Assembly: GCA_000720995.1 (NCBI GenBank)
Contig: JOEL01000031.1
Coordinates: 62,001-126,000, forward strand
DNA length: 64,000 bases
Direction: 5' to 3'
Source of the DNA: Streptomyces celluloflavus
GTDB taxonomy: Bacteria; Actinomycetota; Actinomycetes; Streptomycetales; Streptomycetaceae
Shown: one piece after another, positions 36,124 to 45,440 of the stretch
Position numbering within the stretch: position 1 is the first letter of the stretch
How the letters are laid out: every line of letters starts with the position of its first letter
The notes under the pieces: generated by a model
Seen by the model: only the letters and a program-made list of their open reading frames with translations
What the model was told of the DNA's origin: nothing
Databases searched by the model: none
Translations under genes and position numbers: made by a program

Positions 36124-36227
36124 GGGCACACTCTCTCACCCCTGGCGGGCAGGCGGCCGGGGATGCCGGGCCGGGACCGCGGCACCTCGGCCACCCGCGT
36201 TACGGGGTGCGGGACGCGGCCCGCGCG

Positions 36228-37286
36228 TCAGGCCGACCGGTGCAGGCCCTCGGGGTGCACCGGGTCGGCGAACGGGCGGCCCCGGGTGTAGCGCTCGATC
36301 TCGTCCAGGGCGAGGTCGGCCATGCGGTGCAGTTCGCCGCCGAGCGAACCGGCCACATGGGGGGTGAGCAGGACGTTCGGCAGGTCGTACAACGGCGAGG
36401 CGGGCGGCGGGAGTTCGGGGGCGGTGACGTCCAGTACCGCGTTGAGGCGGCCGCGGGTCAGCTCCGGGAGCAGCGCGGTCTCGTCGACGAGGGAGCCGCG
36501 CGCGGTGTTGATGAGGGTGGCGCCGTCCGGCATCAGGGCCAGCTCGCGGGCGCCGAGCAGATGGTGGGTGGCGGGCAGTTCCGGGGCGTGCACGGTGACG
36601 ATGTCGCTGTCCGCGCAGAGGGTGTCGAGGGGGACGGAGGTCGCGCCCAGGCGGGCGGCCTCGGCGGCGTCCACGTACGGGTCGTGCAGCAGGACCCGCA
36701 GGTCGAAGGGGCGCAGCAGGTCGATGACGCGGCGGCCGATGCGGGAGGCGCCGATGACGCCGATGGTGCGGCGGTAGTTGCCCGCGGTGGCCAGTTCGCG
36801 CTGCCAGTCGTGCGGGGCGCGCAGAGCGCGGTAGCGGTGCGCGGTGTGCAGCACCCGCTTGTTGGCGAAGAGGATCGCGGCGAGGGTGTATTCGGCGACC
36901 GGCAGCGCGTTGGCGGCGGCGGCCGAGGTGACGGCGATACCGCGCGCCCAACAGGCGTCGGTGATGTGGTGTTTGACCGAACCGGCGGCATGGACGACGG
37001 CGCGCAGCCGGGGGGCCGCGGCCAGTACGCCGGCGGTGAGCGGCGGGGCACCCCAGCAGGTCAGGAGGACTTCGGCGCCGGCGAGGGCGGCGGCCACCTC
37101 GGGGGTCGGATCGGTCAACTCATGGCCGACGAGACGGGAGTTGGTGCGGGTGAGTGCCGTGAGGCGGGTGTGGTGCCGGGGCGCGAGGAGCCGGTCGGCG
37201 ATGCCGGGGCCCATGGACAGCAGCAGACCGGGCCGGGCGGACGGGGTCGTGGCGGGGCCGGGGGGATTGTCAGTGGTGGGGTGCAT
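36228..37286 (-). CDS. D-isomer specific 2-hydroxyacid dehydrogenase
   Basis: The 352-residue protein has the NAD fold 'TIGVIGASRIGRRVIDLLRP', the active-site Arg in 'LINTARGSLVDETALL', and the His in 'LLTPHVAGSLGGELHRM'. These belong to the D-3-phosphoglycerate dehydrogenase/glyoxylate reductase superfamily. It is the last gene of the sugar ABC operon, so the substrate may be an acid from the imported sugar. It starts 66 bp after the second permease. Confidence 0.88.
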   Translation of the reverse strand: MHPTTDNPPGPATTPSARPGLLLSMGPGIADRLLAPRHHTRLTALTRTNSRLVGHELTDPTPEVAAALAGAEVLLTCWGAPPLTAGVLAAAPRLRAVVHAAGSVKHHITDACWARGIAVTSAAAANALPVAEYTLAAILFANKRVLHTAHRYRALRAPHDWQRELATAGNYRRTIGVIGASRIGRRVIDLLRPFDLRVLLHDPYVDAAEAARLGATSVPLDTLCADSDIVTVHAPELPATHHLLGARELALMPDGATLINTARGSLVDETALLPELTRGRLNAVLDVTAPELPPPASPLYDLPNVLLTPHVAGSLGGELHRMADLALDEIERYTRGRPFADPVHPEGLHRSA

Positions 37287-37352
37287 GGTGGAACCAGTGC
37301 TCCTTCGCGGTCGCGCGGTCGCACAGGCGCGCGGTCGTCCGGCGGTTCGTCG

Positions 37353-38348
37353 TCATTTGACGCTGCCGGCGGCGAGGCCGGCCTTCCAGTGCCGCTGGAG
37401 GGCGACGAAGGCGATGACCAGCGGAATGACGGCGAGCAGCGAGCCGGTGACGACGAGGGGGTAGTAGGACGGCTCGGCGTGGGTGTTGCTGTTCCACGCG
37501 TACAGGCCGAGGCTGAGCGGGAAGAGGCGCTGGTCGGAGAGCATGACCAGGGGGAGGAAGAAGTTGTTCCAGATCGCGGTGAACTGGAAGAGGAAGATCG
37601 TCACGAAGCCCGGCATGAGCATGCGCAGGCCGATCGACCAGAAGATCCGCAGCTCGCCCGCGCCGTCCATACGGGCGGCCTCGATCGCCTCACCGGGCAC
37701 ATAACCGGCGCTGAAGACCCGTGCGAGATAGACCCCGAACGGATGCGCGAGGACGGGTATCAGCACCGACCAGTAGGTGTTGACGAGACCGGTCTTGGCG
37801 GCGAGCAGGTACAGCGGCAGGGCGAGCGCCGTGGTGGGCACCAGCACCCCGAGCAGCACGACGCCGAACAGCCGCTCCTTGCCGGGGAATTCGTAGGTGT
37901 CGAAGGCGTATCCGGCGGCCACGGACACCAGCGCGGAGAGCAGGGCGCCGCCGCCCGCGTAGAGCAGGCTGTTGGCGTACCAGCGGAAGTAGACGCCATC
38001 GTTGTAGGAGGCCAGACGGGAGAGGTTGCCGCCGAGGTCGAAGCCCTCGAAGGAGAAGGCGTTCCCGGCCAGCAGCCCGCCGGCGTCCTTGGTGGCGGCG
38101 GTGACCAGCCAGACGAGGGGGAAGAGGGTGTAGAGCACGGCGAGCACGAGCGTGCCGTTGACGGCGGCCTTGGAGAGCCAGCGGCTGCGGGACGGGCGGG
38201 CGGCGGCGCGGACGGTGCCGCGGGGCGCGCGTTGTACGGGGGCGGTGCCGGGGGTGCCCGCGGGGGTGGCCGCGGCCCGGTCGCCGGGCCGGTCGGTTCC
38301 GTCGGCCGGGGCCGCTGTCGCGGGGCCGGCCGTGGTGCGGTCCGTCAC
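37353..38348 (-). CDS. carbohydrate ABC transporter permease (CUT1, MalG-like)
   Basis: A 331-residue permease with a long disordered N-terminal tail (about 55 residues, Ala/Pro/Thr) before six helices. The binding-protein-dependent signature is 'EAIEAARMDGAGELRIFWSI', the EAA loop that docks on the ATPase. GTG 38348 overlaps the stop of the first permease (GTGA). No ATP-binding subunit is encoded nearby; CUT1 importers in Streptomyces commonly share the MsiK ATPase. Confidence 0.9.
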   Translation of the reverse strand: MTDRTTAGPATAAPADGTDRPGDRAAATPAGTPGTAPVQRAPRGTVRAAARPSRSRWLSKAAVNGTLVLAVLYTLFPLVWLVTAATKDAGGLLAGNAFSFEGFDLGGNLSRLASYNDGVYFRWYANSLLYAGGGALLSALVSVAAGYAFDTYEFPGKERLFGVVLLGVLVPTTALALPLYLLAAKTGLVNTYWSVLIPVLAHPFGVYLARVFSAGYVPGEAIEAARMDGAGELRIFWSIGLRMLMPGFVTIFLFQFTAIWNNFFLPLVMLSDQRLFPLSLGLYAWNSNTHAEPSYYPLVVTGSLLAVIPLVIAFVALQRHWKAGLAAGSVK

Positions 38349-39250
38349 GCTGTCCTGCCCTTCGTCCGGGACCGGGGGGTGCGCTGCGAGAGGCGGGTGA
38401 TGGCGAAGGACAGCACCGCCGCGGCGAGCGCGAGGAGGACGGACGCGGCGGCCGCCAGTCCGTAGTCGTTGCGGGTGAAGGCCGCGGCGTAGGCGTACAT
38501 GTTCGGTGTCCAGGAGGAGGTGAGCGCGGCGGAGGACGCCTGGTTGATGATCAGCGGTTCGGTGAAGAGCTGGAGGGAGCCGATCACGGTGAAGAGGGCG
38601 ACCATCACGACCGAGGAGCGGATCAGCGGGATCTTGATACCGGTCGCGATCCGCCAGGCGCCCGCACCGTCCACCGTCGCGGCCTCGATCACCGAGCGGT
38701 CGATGGCCTGGAGGGCGGCGTAGAAGATGACCATGTTGTAGCCGAGCCACTCCCACAGCGCGATGTTGACGACGGCGGGCAGCGCGCCGCCGGGGGAGAG
38801 GAAGGAGAAGTCGAGGCCGCCGGACTTCAGCGCGCCGATGACCGGGCTGAGTTGGGGGGTGTAGAGGTAGACCCAGATCAGCGCCGCGATGATGCCGGGC
38901 ACGGCGTGCGGCAGGAAGAGCGCGAGCTGGAAGAAGCGCCGGGCCCGCGCCAGCGCCGAGTCCAGCAGCAGCGCGAGCGCCAGCCCGCCGGCCAGCAGCA
39001 GCGGTATGTAGAGCGCGCAGTAGCCGATCAGGACGAGGAAACCGTCGCGGAAGGCGTGGTCGCCCAGCGCCGTGAGGTAGTTGCCGAGGCCGGTGAAGAC
39101 CGTCTGCGTACCGCCGAACCCGAGCCCCGACTGCTGTTCGGTGAAGAGGCTCAGCCACAGCGCGTAGCCGATCGGCACCACCATCACCACGGTGAACAGG
39201 ACGAAGAACGGCGTCAGCAGGACGGTGACGGCGCGCGCCTTGGGGCTCAC
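38345..39250 (-). CDS. carbohydrate ABC transporter permease (CUT1, MalF-like)
   Basis: The 301-residue permease begins at GTG 39250 overlapping the binding-protein stop (GTGA). It has six predicted helices ('VTVLLTPFFVLFTVVMVVPI' first) and the EAA loop 'SVIEAATVDGAGAWRIATGI'. It pairs with the downstream permease to form the channel. Confidence 0.92.
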   Translation of the reverse strand: MSPKARAVTVLLTPFFVLFTVVMVVPIGYALWLSLFTEQQSGLGFGGTQTVFTGLGNYLTALGDHAFRDGFLVLIGYCALYIPLLLAGGLALALLLDSALARARRFFQLALFLPHAVPGIIAALIWVYLYTPQLSPVIGALKSGGLDFSFLSPGGALPAVVNIALWEWLGYNMVIFYAALQAIDRSVIEAATVDGAGAWRIATGIKIPLIRSSVVMVALFTVIGSLQLFTEPLIINQASSAALTSSWTPNMYAYAAAFTRNDYGLAAAASVLLALAAAVLSFAITRLSQRTPRSRTKGRTA

Positions 39251-40563
39251 TGGCCGGCGACTTTCAGCCCGCGCTTGCGCAGCTCCCGCACGGTCGCGTC
39301 CTGGGCCGACCGTACGGCGTCGGCGAGGGTGCCGTTGCCGTCCGCGGCCTTGCCGAACGCGTCCTTGAGCGTGGTGTTGGTGGTGCCGCCGGTCGGGCCC
39401 CAGGCCCAGTCCCGCTTGATGGCGGCGGCGGCGCCGTCGAAGAGCCCGTAGAGGTCCTGGCCGCCGTAGAAGCCGGTGTCGAACGCCTTCTTGGCGACCG
39501 GGCGGAGCGCCGCGGCGGCCGGGTAGGCGCTGGAGTCGCCGGAGGAGAGCCGGGCCTTGATGGCGTCCGGCGAGGTGGACATCCAGGTCGCGAACTTCAC
39601 GGCCGCCGCGGCCTGGTGGCTGTCCTTGGTGACGGCCCAGGTGGAGCCGCCGAGCATGCCGCCGGCCGGTTTCCCGTCCCAGGTCGGCATCGGGGCCGCG
39701 GCCCACTTGCCGCTCTGGTCGGGGACGAGTCCCTTCAGCGCGCCCGCGCCCCAGGAGGCGCCGAGGTAGCCGACGGTGTCGCCGCTCTTGAGCGCGCCGG
39801 TCCACGCGGGGCTGAAGGAGGTGGCGCTGTTGACCAGGCCGTCGTCGAGCAGGCCCTGCCAGTAGGCGGTGACCTTCTTGGTGGCCGGATCGGTGGTGTC
39901 CACCTTCCAGGCGTCGCCCTCGGTGGCGAACCACCGCGCGCCCGCCTGCCAGACCATCGCCTCGAAGGTCGTCGGGTCGTCCGGGAAGAACGTGCCGATC
40001 CGGGCCTTCGGGTCGGCCTTCTTGACGGCGGCCGCCGCGGTCCGGAACTCGTCCCAGGTCTTCGGCACCTCGATCTTGTGCTGGGTGAAGAAGTCCTTGC
40101 GGTAGTAGTACGTCTGCGGTGCGGCGTCGAAGGGCACCGCCCAGTTCTTGCCGCCCAGCGTGGTCAGCTCCACGGCCTGCGGCAGCAGCTGCTTCTTGAG
40201 GTCGTCGGTGACGTACTGGGTGATGTCCTGGAGCGAGCCCTGGCTGACGAACTCGGGGAGCGAGGGGTACTCGATGCTGACCAGGTCGGGGGCGTTGCCC
40301 GCCTTGACCGCGTTGGCGATCTTCGCGTAGCCGCCGGCCCCGCCCGACGGGATCTCCTCGTACTTCACGGTGATGTCGTCATGGGTGGCGTTGAACGCGT
40401 CCACGGTCTGCTTGGTGCCCTTGGCCCAGCCCCAGTAGGTGATCGTGACGTGGCCGCCGTCTCCTGCGGCGGCGGGGTCACCGCCGCCGCAGGCCGTCAG
40501 TACGGCGAGGGCGGCCGTGGCACCGGCTATCGCGACAGAGGTTCTGCTCCAACTGCGGCTCAT
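39247..40563 (-). CDS. extracellular sugar-binding lipoprotein (ABC transporter)
   Basis: A 438-residue solute-binding protein with a lipobox 'AVLTAC' (lipidated Cys25) and a type-1 binding fold: 'VTITYWGWAKGTKQTVDAFN', 'VKAGNAPDLVSIEYPSLPEF' and 'YRKDFFTQHKIEVPKTWDEF'. It heads the importer operon. The ligand is unknown; by context a plant or microbial oligosaccharide or uronide. Confidence 0.93.
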   Translation of the reverse strand: MSRSWSRTSVAIAGATAALAVLTACGGGDPAAAGDGGHVTITYWGWAKGTKQTVDAFNATHDDITVKYEEIPSGGAGGYAKIANAVKAGNAPDLVSIEYPSLPEFVSQGSLQDITQYVTDDLKKQLLPQAVELTTLGGKNWAVPFDAAPQTYYYRKDFFTQHKIEVPKTWDEFRTAAAAVKKADPKARIGTFFPDDPTTFEAMVWQAGARWFATEGDAWKVDTTDPATKKVTAYWQGLLDDGLVNSATSFSPAWTGALKSGDTVGYLGASWGAGALKGLVPDQSGKWAAAPMPTWDGKPAGGMLGGSTWAVTKDSHQAAAAVKFATWMSTSPDAIKARLSSGDSSAYPAAAALRPVAKKAFDTGFYGGQDLYGLFDGAAAAIKRDWAWGPTGGTTNTTLKDAFGKAADGNGTLADAVRSAQDATVRELRKRGLKVAGQ

Positions 40564-40663
40564 GACACGGCTCCTGGGCTGACGGCCTGACGGGGGAAGG
40601 AAAGCGGGAAGCGATGGCGGCGATCCTTGGGCCCGGAATGAGCGAAGTCAAGAGCGAAAGATT

Positions 40664-40673
40664 GAATGATCGA
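40664..40673 (-). promoter_or_regulatory. candidate operator half-site upstream of importer operon
   Basis: GAATGATCGA at 40664-40673 recurs in inverted orientation (TCGATCATTC) at 42029-42038 in the divergent promoter region of the regulator and the DUF2264 gene. A shared word at both promoters of the locus suggests the binding site of the local regulator. Confidence 0.45.
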
Positions 40674-40742
40674 AAAAAGAACAAAGTGTGAGCGCTCGGA
40701 GGCGGGACGGAACGGCGGGGCCGGACCGTCCGGAGGCGGCGG

Positions 40743-41927
40743 CTACCCGCGTGCCGCCCGCGCCTCGGCCGCCCCGCAGGAGGCCCGCACCCGCAGACGG
40801 GGCAGCAGGGCGAGATGCCGCCGCGGCGCGGGCTCGGCCCGGCCCCCCGTCCCGTCGCCCGCACCGCCTTCGAGCCCGTCTCCCGGCCCGGTCCCCGGCC
40901 CGCCCGAGGCCCCGCCGCCCGCCCGCCCGCGCAACCGCTCCAGCAGCAACTCGGTGGCCAGCCGACCCACTTCGCGCTTGGGCGGGGCCACCGCCGTCAG
41001 CGGGGTGTCCGCCAGCGCCGCCACCTCGTCGTCGTACGCGACCAGCGCCAGCTCGCCCGGCACCCGTATGCCCAGCTCCGCCAGCCGCTGCACCAACTGG
41101 ATCGCGTCCACGTCGTTGTGCACCAGCGCCGCCGTCACCCGCCCCGCCGTCACCGCCGTCCACAGCGCCTGCACGCCCCGCTCGAACCCTTCCGGATCGC
41201 GGCCGGCCGGCGCGTCGATCACCGGATGCGGCCGCTCCAGCCCCAGGGCGCGCAGCGCCTCGTCGTAACCGGTGCGCACCGCGAGCGCCGTCGGGCTGTC
41301 CGCGCGGGCCACCAGCACCGGCGCCGCATGGCCCTGCCCGGCCAGATGGCGCAGCGCCAGCAGCACCCCGTGGGCGTGGTCGGAGCACACCCGGTCCAGC
41401 GCCGCCAGCGGACCGCCCGGATCGGCCGTCCGCTCCAGCAGCACGGCGGGGACCGGGAGGCCGGCCAGCCAGCCGCCGTGTTCGGCCGGATCGGCGCGGT
41501 CGCGCCAGCCCGGCGCGACCAGCAGCCCCTCGGCGCCGGCCGCCAGCAGCCCCTCGGCCCGCGTCCGGTCCCCCTCGGGCCGGTAGTCGGATATCCGCAG
41601 GACCAGCCGGGCCCCGGCCCGCGCCGCCGCCTCGTGCGCGCCGTGGATCACCTCGGCGAAGTAGTACGTGGCCGACGGCGCGAGCAGCCCGAGCACCGGC
41701 CTGGCCCCCAGGCCGCCGGCCCCCGCCTCCCCGGTGCGCGGCCGGGGCCAGGACACCGACCCGTGCGCCCGCTCGACCAGGCCCTTGCGGGTCAGCGTCT
41801 CGACGTCCCGCCGTACGGTCACCGGCGACACCCCGAGTCGGGCGGCGAGGTCGGTGACCCGGGCCGTGCCGTGCTCCCGTACCAAGGTCAGCAGGCGGTC
41901 GTGGCGTTGCACTGCACTCTCACGCAC
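40743..41927 (-). CDS. DeoR-type HTH / LacI-type sensor hybrid regulator
   Basis: The 394-residue protein has an N-terminal DeoR-type winged helix ('RHDRLLTLVREHGTARVTDL', 'LGVSPVTVRRDVETLTRKG') fused to a LacI-like periplasmic-binding domain ('LGLLAPSATYYFAEVIHGAH', 'ALVHNDVDAIQLVQRLAELG'). A Gly-rich linker is inserted near residue 345. Such hybrids repress sugar operons and release DNA on binding ligand. It is flanked by the importer operon and the divergent DUF2264 gene, its likely targets. Confidence 0.87.
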   Translation of the reverse strand: MRESAVQRHDRLLTLVREHGTARVTDLAARLGVSPVTVRRDVETLTRKGLVERAHGSVSWPRPRTGEAGAGGLGARPVLGLLAPSATYYFAEVIHGAHEAAARAGARLVLRISDYRPEGDRTRAEGLLAAGAEGLLVAPGWRDRADPAEHGGWLAGLPVPAVLLERTADPGGPLAALDRVCSDHAHGVLLALRHLAGQGHAAPVLVARADSPTALAVRTGYDEALRALGLERPHPVIDAPAGRDPEGFERGVQALWTAVTAGRVTAALVHNDVDAIQLVQRLAELGIRVPGELALVAYDDEVAALADTPLTAVAPPKREVGRLATELLLERLRGRAGGGASGGPGTGPGDGLEGGAGDGTGGRAEPAPRRHLALLPRLRVRASCGAAEARAARG

Positions 41928-41991
41928 GGCGGCGTTCCCCTCCCAGCAGGCGGCCCGAGGCGGCCGGATGGCGGCCGAGCCTAGTCCAGCC

Positions 41992-42041
41992 CGATCGTTC
42001 CGAATCGACCGGAGCGGAGAACGCTCAATCGATCATTCGAT
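41992..42041. promoter_or_regulatory. divergent regulator/DUF2264 control region with candidate operators
   Basis: The 193-bp spacer contains AATCGATCATTCGATC (42027-42042) and a weaker CGATCGTTC (41992-42000). The former shares TCGATCATTC with the importer promoter. Confidence 0.45.
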
Positions 42042-42120
42042 CCCGCTCTCTTGACGACCGATCGCCCACGGCTGAAGGATTCCCGCATCGCCCGGCCACC
42101 CAGCCACCCCAGGGGAGCCC

Positions 42121-44493
42121 ATGCCCCAACTCCCGTCCCACTCCCGCCCGCACCCCTTCACCCTCCCTCCCGAGGACCGCGACCGCAGCCCGTACACCGG
42201 CTGGACCCGCGCCCACTGGGAGGCGGCGGCCGACGGCCTGTTGTGCGCCACCGCCCCGTACGCGTCCCCGCGCCACGGCCTCATCTCCCTTCCCGGCCCC
42301 CGTCCCAGCTTCTCCGGACCCCGCTCGGACGGCCTCGAAGGCTTCGCCCGGACGTTCCTGCTCGCCGCCTTCCGGCTCGCCGGTGACGACGGCCGCGATC
42401 CGCACGGCCTCCTCGACCGCTACGCCCAGGGCCTCACCTCCGGAACCGAAAGCCCCACCTTCGACACGGAGTTGGCGCCCGGCCAACCGGACTCCTGGCC
42501 CCGGATAGAAACCGTCCGGCAGGCGTACGTCGAGGCCGCCTCGGTAGCCCTCGGCCTGCGGCTGACCCGCCGCCGGCTCTGGGACACCCTCGACGACCGG
42601 GTCCGCGCCCGCATCGCGGAATGGCTGCTGCCCACCCTCGAACCGCCCCCCATCGACAACAACTGGTGGCTCTTCGGCCTCACCGTCGGCGGCTTCCTGC
42701 TCGACGCGGGCATCGAGACCGAACGGGCGCAGGCCGCCATCGACCGCGCGCTGGCCCGCATAGACGACTGGTACCGCGGCGACGGCTGGTACAGCGACGG
42801 CGACAACCGCGCCTTCGACCACTACAACGCCTGGGCCCTGCACTTCTACCCCGTCCTGCACGCCCACCTCAGCGGCGACGCCGCCCTGCTGGCCACCCAC
42901 GGCGCGCGCCTGCACGCCCAACTCACCTCCTACACGCGGCTCTTCGACACCAACGGCGCCCCGATACCCTTCGGCCGCTCGCTCACCTACCGCTTCGCCG
43001 CCACCGCCGCCCCCTGGCTCGGTGCCCTCACCGGCCACACCCCGCTCACCCCCGGCGCCACCCGCCGCCTCGCCTCGGGCGCCCTGCGCCACTTCCTCGA
43101 CCGCGGCGCCGTCACCGAGGACGGCCTGCTGCCCCTCGGCTGGTACGGCCCGTACGCCCCGATGCTCCAGGGCTACTCGGGACCGGCTTCGCCCTACTGG
43201 GCCTCCAAGGGATTCCTCGGCCTCCTGCTGCCCGCCGACCACCCCGCCTGGACGGGCCCCGAGGAACCCCTCCCTGCCGAAACCGCCGACGCCGTCTTCC
43301 CCCTGGGGCCGACCGGTCTGCTCGTCCAGTCCACCGCGTCCGACGGCCTGGTCCGCCTCCACAACCACGGCAGCAACTCCGTCCTCGCCGCCGCGGACCC
43401 GTACTACGCCCGCTACGCCTACTCCACCCGCACCGGCCCTACGGGCTTCACCGGCCTGGCCGGCCCCACGGCGCCCGGTTTCCTGGCCGGTGCCACGGCC
43501 CCGGCCGGCCCGACCGGGCCCATGGTGCCCAAGGGCCTGGCCGATGGTTCCGCGTCCGTCGGTTTGGCGGGCGGCTCGGCCCCCGATGGCCTGGCCGGAG
43601 ACACCGCCTTCACTCCGGCGAACGGCTCCGCCCCCAACGGCCTGGTCGGTGACTCTGCCTCTGCCGCCCTGGCGGGCGGCTCCGCGTCCGACGGTTTGGC
43701 GGGTGACTTGGCCCCCGCCGGCCCGGCCGGTCCCATGGTGCTCAAGGGCCTGGCCGACGGTTCCGCGTCCGATGGCCTGGCCGGAGACACGGCCTCCACT
43801 CCGGCGACCGGCTCCGCCCCCAACGGCCTGACCGGTGACTCTGCCTCTGCCGTCCCGGCGGGTGACTCCGCTTCCGCCGTCCCGGCGGGCGATTCCGCGT
43901 CCGACGTCCTGGCGGGCGACTCCACCTCCGACAACCACTTCGCCCTGCTCATCGACGGCAGCCCGACCACCCGCGGCCCCGCCACTCCGCACGGCACCGG
44001 CCCCGACTGGGCCGCCTCCACCCACACCCCCCGCCACGCCGACGGCACCGAACTCCCCGGCGTCCGAATACTGTCCGCCACCCTCGTCCACGGCCGCGCC
44101 GAACTCCGCGCCCACCTCGTCACTGGTGCCACCCCCGGCACCCCCGTACGCCAGACCGGCTGGGCCACCACCCCCGACGGCCCGACCGCCCAACTCCACC
44201 CCGTACACGGCTACTCCGGCCCACCCCGCGAGACCGCCACCGGCAGCACCCCCTTCGGTCCGCACACCCGCACCGCCACCCTGGACGGCACCGTCTCCGC
44301 CCCCCAGGGAGCCCTCTTCATCTCCCTGGCCTCCCTCACCGCGGACCCCACTCCCGCCCCCCTGCACACCCTGGCGACCACCCGCATCACCCCCTACGCC
44401 ATCCACGTCACCTGGCACGACGGCACCACCTCGCACCTGCCCTTCCCCCACCACTCACCTGTCTCTCCTCCACCACCCACCCACGGAAGGTGA
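42121..44493 (+). CDS. DUF2264 domain protein with a large repetitive insertion
   Basis: A 790-residue protein. Residues 15-430 match the DUF2264 (alpha/alpha toroid, glycoside-active-like) family: 'DGLEGFARTFLLAAFRLAGD', 'PIDNNWWLFGLTVGGFLLDA', 'DDWYRGDGWYSDGDNRAFDH', 'GYSGPASPYWASKGFLGLLL'. Family members act on uronide-type sugars in some loci, but biochemical roles are sparse. Residues 439-606 are a Gly/Ala/Ser repeat (units like DGLAGDSASA) inserted between the strands of the C-terminal region, absent from homologues as far as I know. AGGGGAG precedes ATG 42121. Confidence 0.85.
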   Translation: MPQLPSHSRPHPFTLPPEDRDRSPYTGWTRAHWEAAADGLLCATAPYASPRHGLISLPGPRPSFSGPRSDGLEGFARTFLLAAFRLAGDDGRDPHGLLDRYAQGLTSGTESPTFDTELAPGQPDSWPRIETVRQAYVEAASVALGLRLTRRRLWDTLDDRVRARIAEWLLPTLEPPPIDNNWWLFGLTVGGFLLDAGIETERAQAAIDRALARIDDWYRGDGWYSDGDNRAFDHYNAWALHFYPVLHAHLSGDAALLATHGARLHAQLTSYTRLFDTNGAPIPFGRSLTYRFAATAAPWLGALTGHTPLTPGATRRLASGALRHFLDRGAVTEDGLLPLGWYGPYAPMLQGYSGPASPYWASKGFLGLLLPADHPAWTGPEEPLPAETADAVFPLGPTGLLVQSTASDGLVRLHNHGSNSVLAAADPYYARYAYSTRTGPTGFTGLAGPTAPGFLAGATAPAGPTGPMVPKGLADGSASVGLAGGSAPDGLAGDTAFTPANGSAPNGLVGDSASAALAGGSASDGLAGDLAPAGPAGPMVLKGLADGSASDGLAGDTASTPATGSAPNGLTGDSASAVPAGDSASAVPAGDSASDVLAGDSTSDNHFALLIDGSPTTRGPATPHGTGPDWAASTHTPRHADGTELPGVRILSATLVHGRAELRAHLVTGATPGTPVRQTGWATTPDGPTAQLHPVHGYSGPPRETATGSTPFGPHTRTATLDGTVSAPQGALFISLASLTADPTPAPLHTLATTRITPYAIHVTWHDGTTSHLPFPHHSPVSPPPPTHGR
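43440..43940 (+). repeat. in-frame tandem repeats inside the DUF2264 gene
   Basis: Degenerate units of about 30-45 bp encode GLAGDSAS/GLADGSAS-like words. A larger copy is visible: the segment starting CATGGTGC at 43521 recurs at 43734 (213-bp offset) with few changes. All lengths keep frame, consistent with slippage-driven growth under coding constraint. Confidence 0.8.
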
Positions 44494-45440
44494 GGGGACG
44501 CAGGGGTCGGGTGCGGGGACGTAAAGCGAAGCAGTCCCCGCAACTCCGACCCCTGCGTCCCCTCACCGCCCCTGAAAGCCCCGCGCAGCGGAAACCAACA
44601 CGAACGGCGCCGCACCCGGCAACGCGCGGAGGCGGTGGCCAGCGCATCAGAAGGAAAAGCGGCGCCGCACTCGGCAATACGGGGGAGGCCCTGCGCAGCG
44701 GAAGGGGAAAGACGGCGCTGCACCTGGCAACGCGGCGGTCCGCACAGCGGAAAGAAGACAATGGCGCCGCCCCCGGCCATCCGGGGAAGTACCGCCGACC
44801 GCGGCGCCACGGGCAATCCGAAGCACCAACAGGAACGTCCCCGCACGTCGGAAAAGGACGGCGCCGCACCCCACAACGTGGGAGAAACCCGGAGCGCCAG
44901 CGACTACCGCCCCGCGCAGCGGAGAGGAACGCCAGCCGATGCGGCGCCGCACCCTACAGCGTGGGTAGATGCGGAGCGTCAGCGCCGACCGCAGCGGAAA
45001 AGAGAACAAGCGGCGCAGCACTCGGCAACGGCGGGTAGAGGCGCCCCGCGAAGCGGAAAGGAAATCAACGGCGCCGCACCCGGCCATCCGGGGAAGCACC
45101 GCCGACCGCCGCGCCGCGGGCAATCCGGAGCGCCAACAGGAACGTCCCCGCACGTCGGAAAAGGACGGCGCCGCACCCCACAACGTGGGAGAAACCCGGA
45201 GCGCCAGCGACTACCGCCCCGAGCAGCGGAGAGGAATGCCGGCCGACGCGGCGCCGCACCCTACGACGTGGGTAATTGCGGAGCGTCAGCGCCGACCGCA
45301 GCGGAAAGGAACTCCGGCCGGCACGGCGCCGCACCCTGCAACGTGAGGAAAAGGAGCGTCAGCGCCGACCGCAGCGGAGAGGAACGCCGGCCGACACGCC
45401 GCCGCACCCCACAACGTGGGGAAAAACGGAGCGCCAGCGA
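44494..45440. repeat. interspersed repeat array in a convergent intergenic region
   Basis: About 950 bp between the convergent DUF2264 and SDR genes contain no gene but at least nine copies of a degenerate word, GGCGCCGCACCC followed by variable CAACGTGG-like bases, alternating with CGCAGCGGAAAGGAA-like words at roughly 60-90 bp. A 228-bp block (44773-45000) recurs at 45080-45307 (offset 307), with 89 bp identical (44826-44914 and 45133-45221). Both strands stay open over long frames as a by-product. No cas genes and no constant spacer length are present. Confidence 0.8.

Noticed and set aside
42025-44454. Minus-strand 809-residue frame opposite the DUF2264 gene
   Set aside because: It is Gly/Val/Ala-rich antisense of a well-supported enzyme and has no start signal.
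44494-45440. CRISPR array
   Set aside because: The repeats are degenerate, spacing varies from 60 to 90 bp, spacers themselves repeat, and no cas genes are present.
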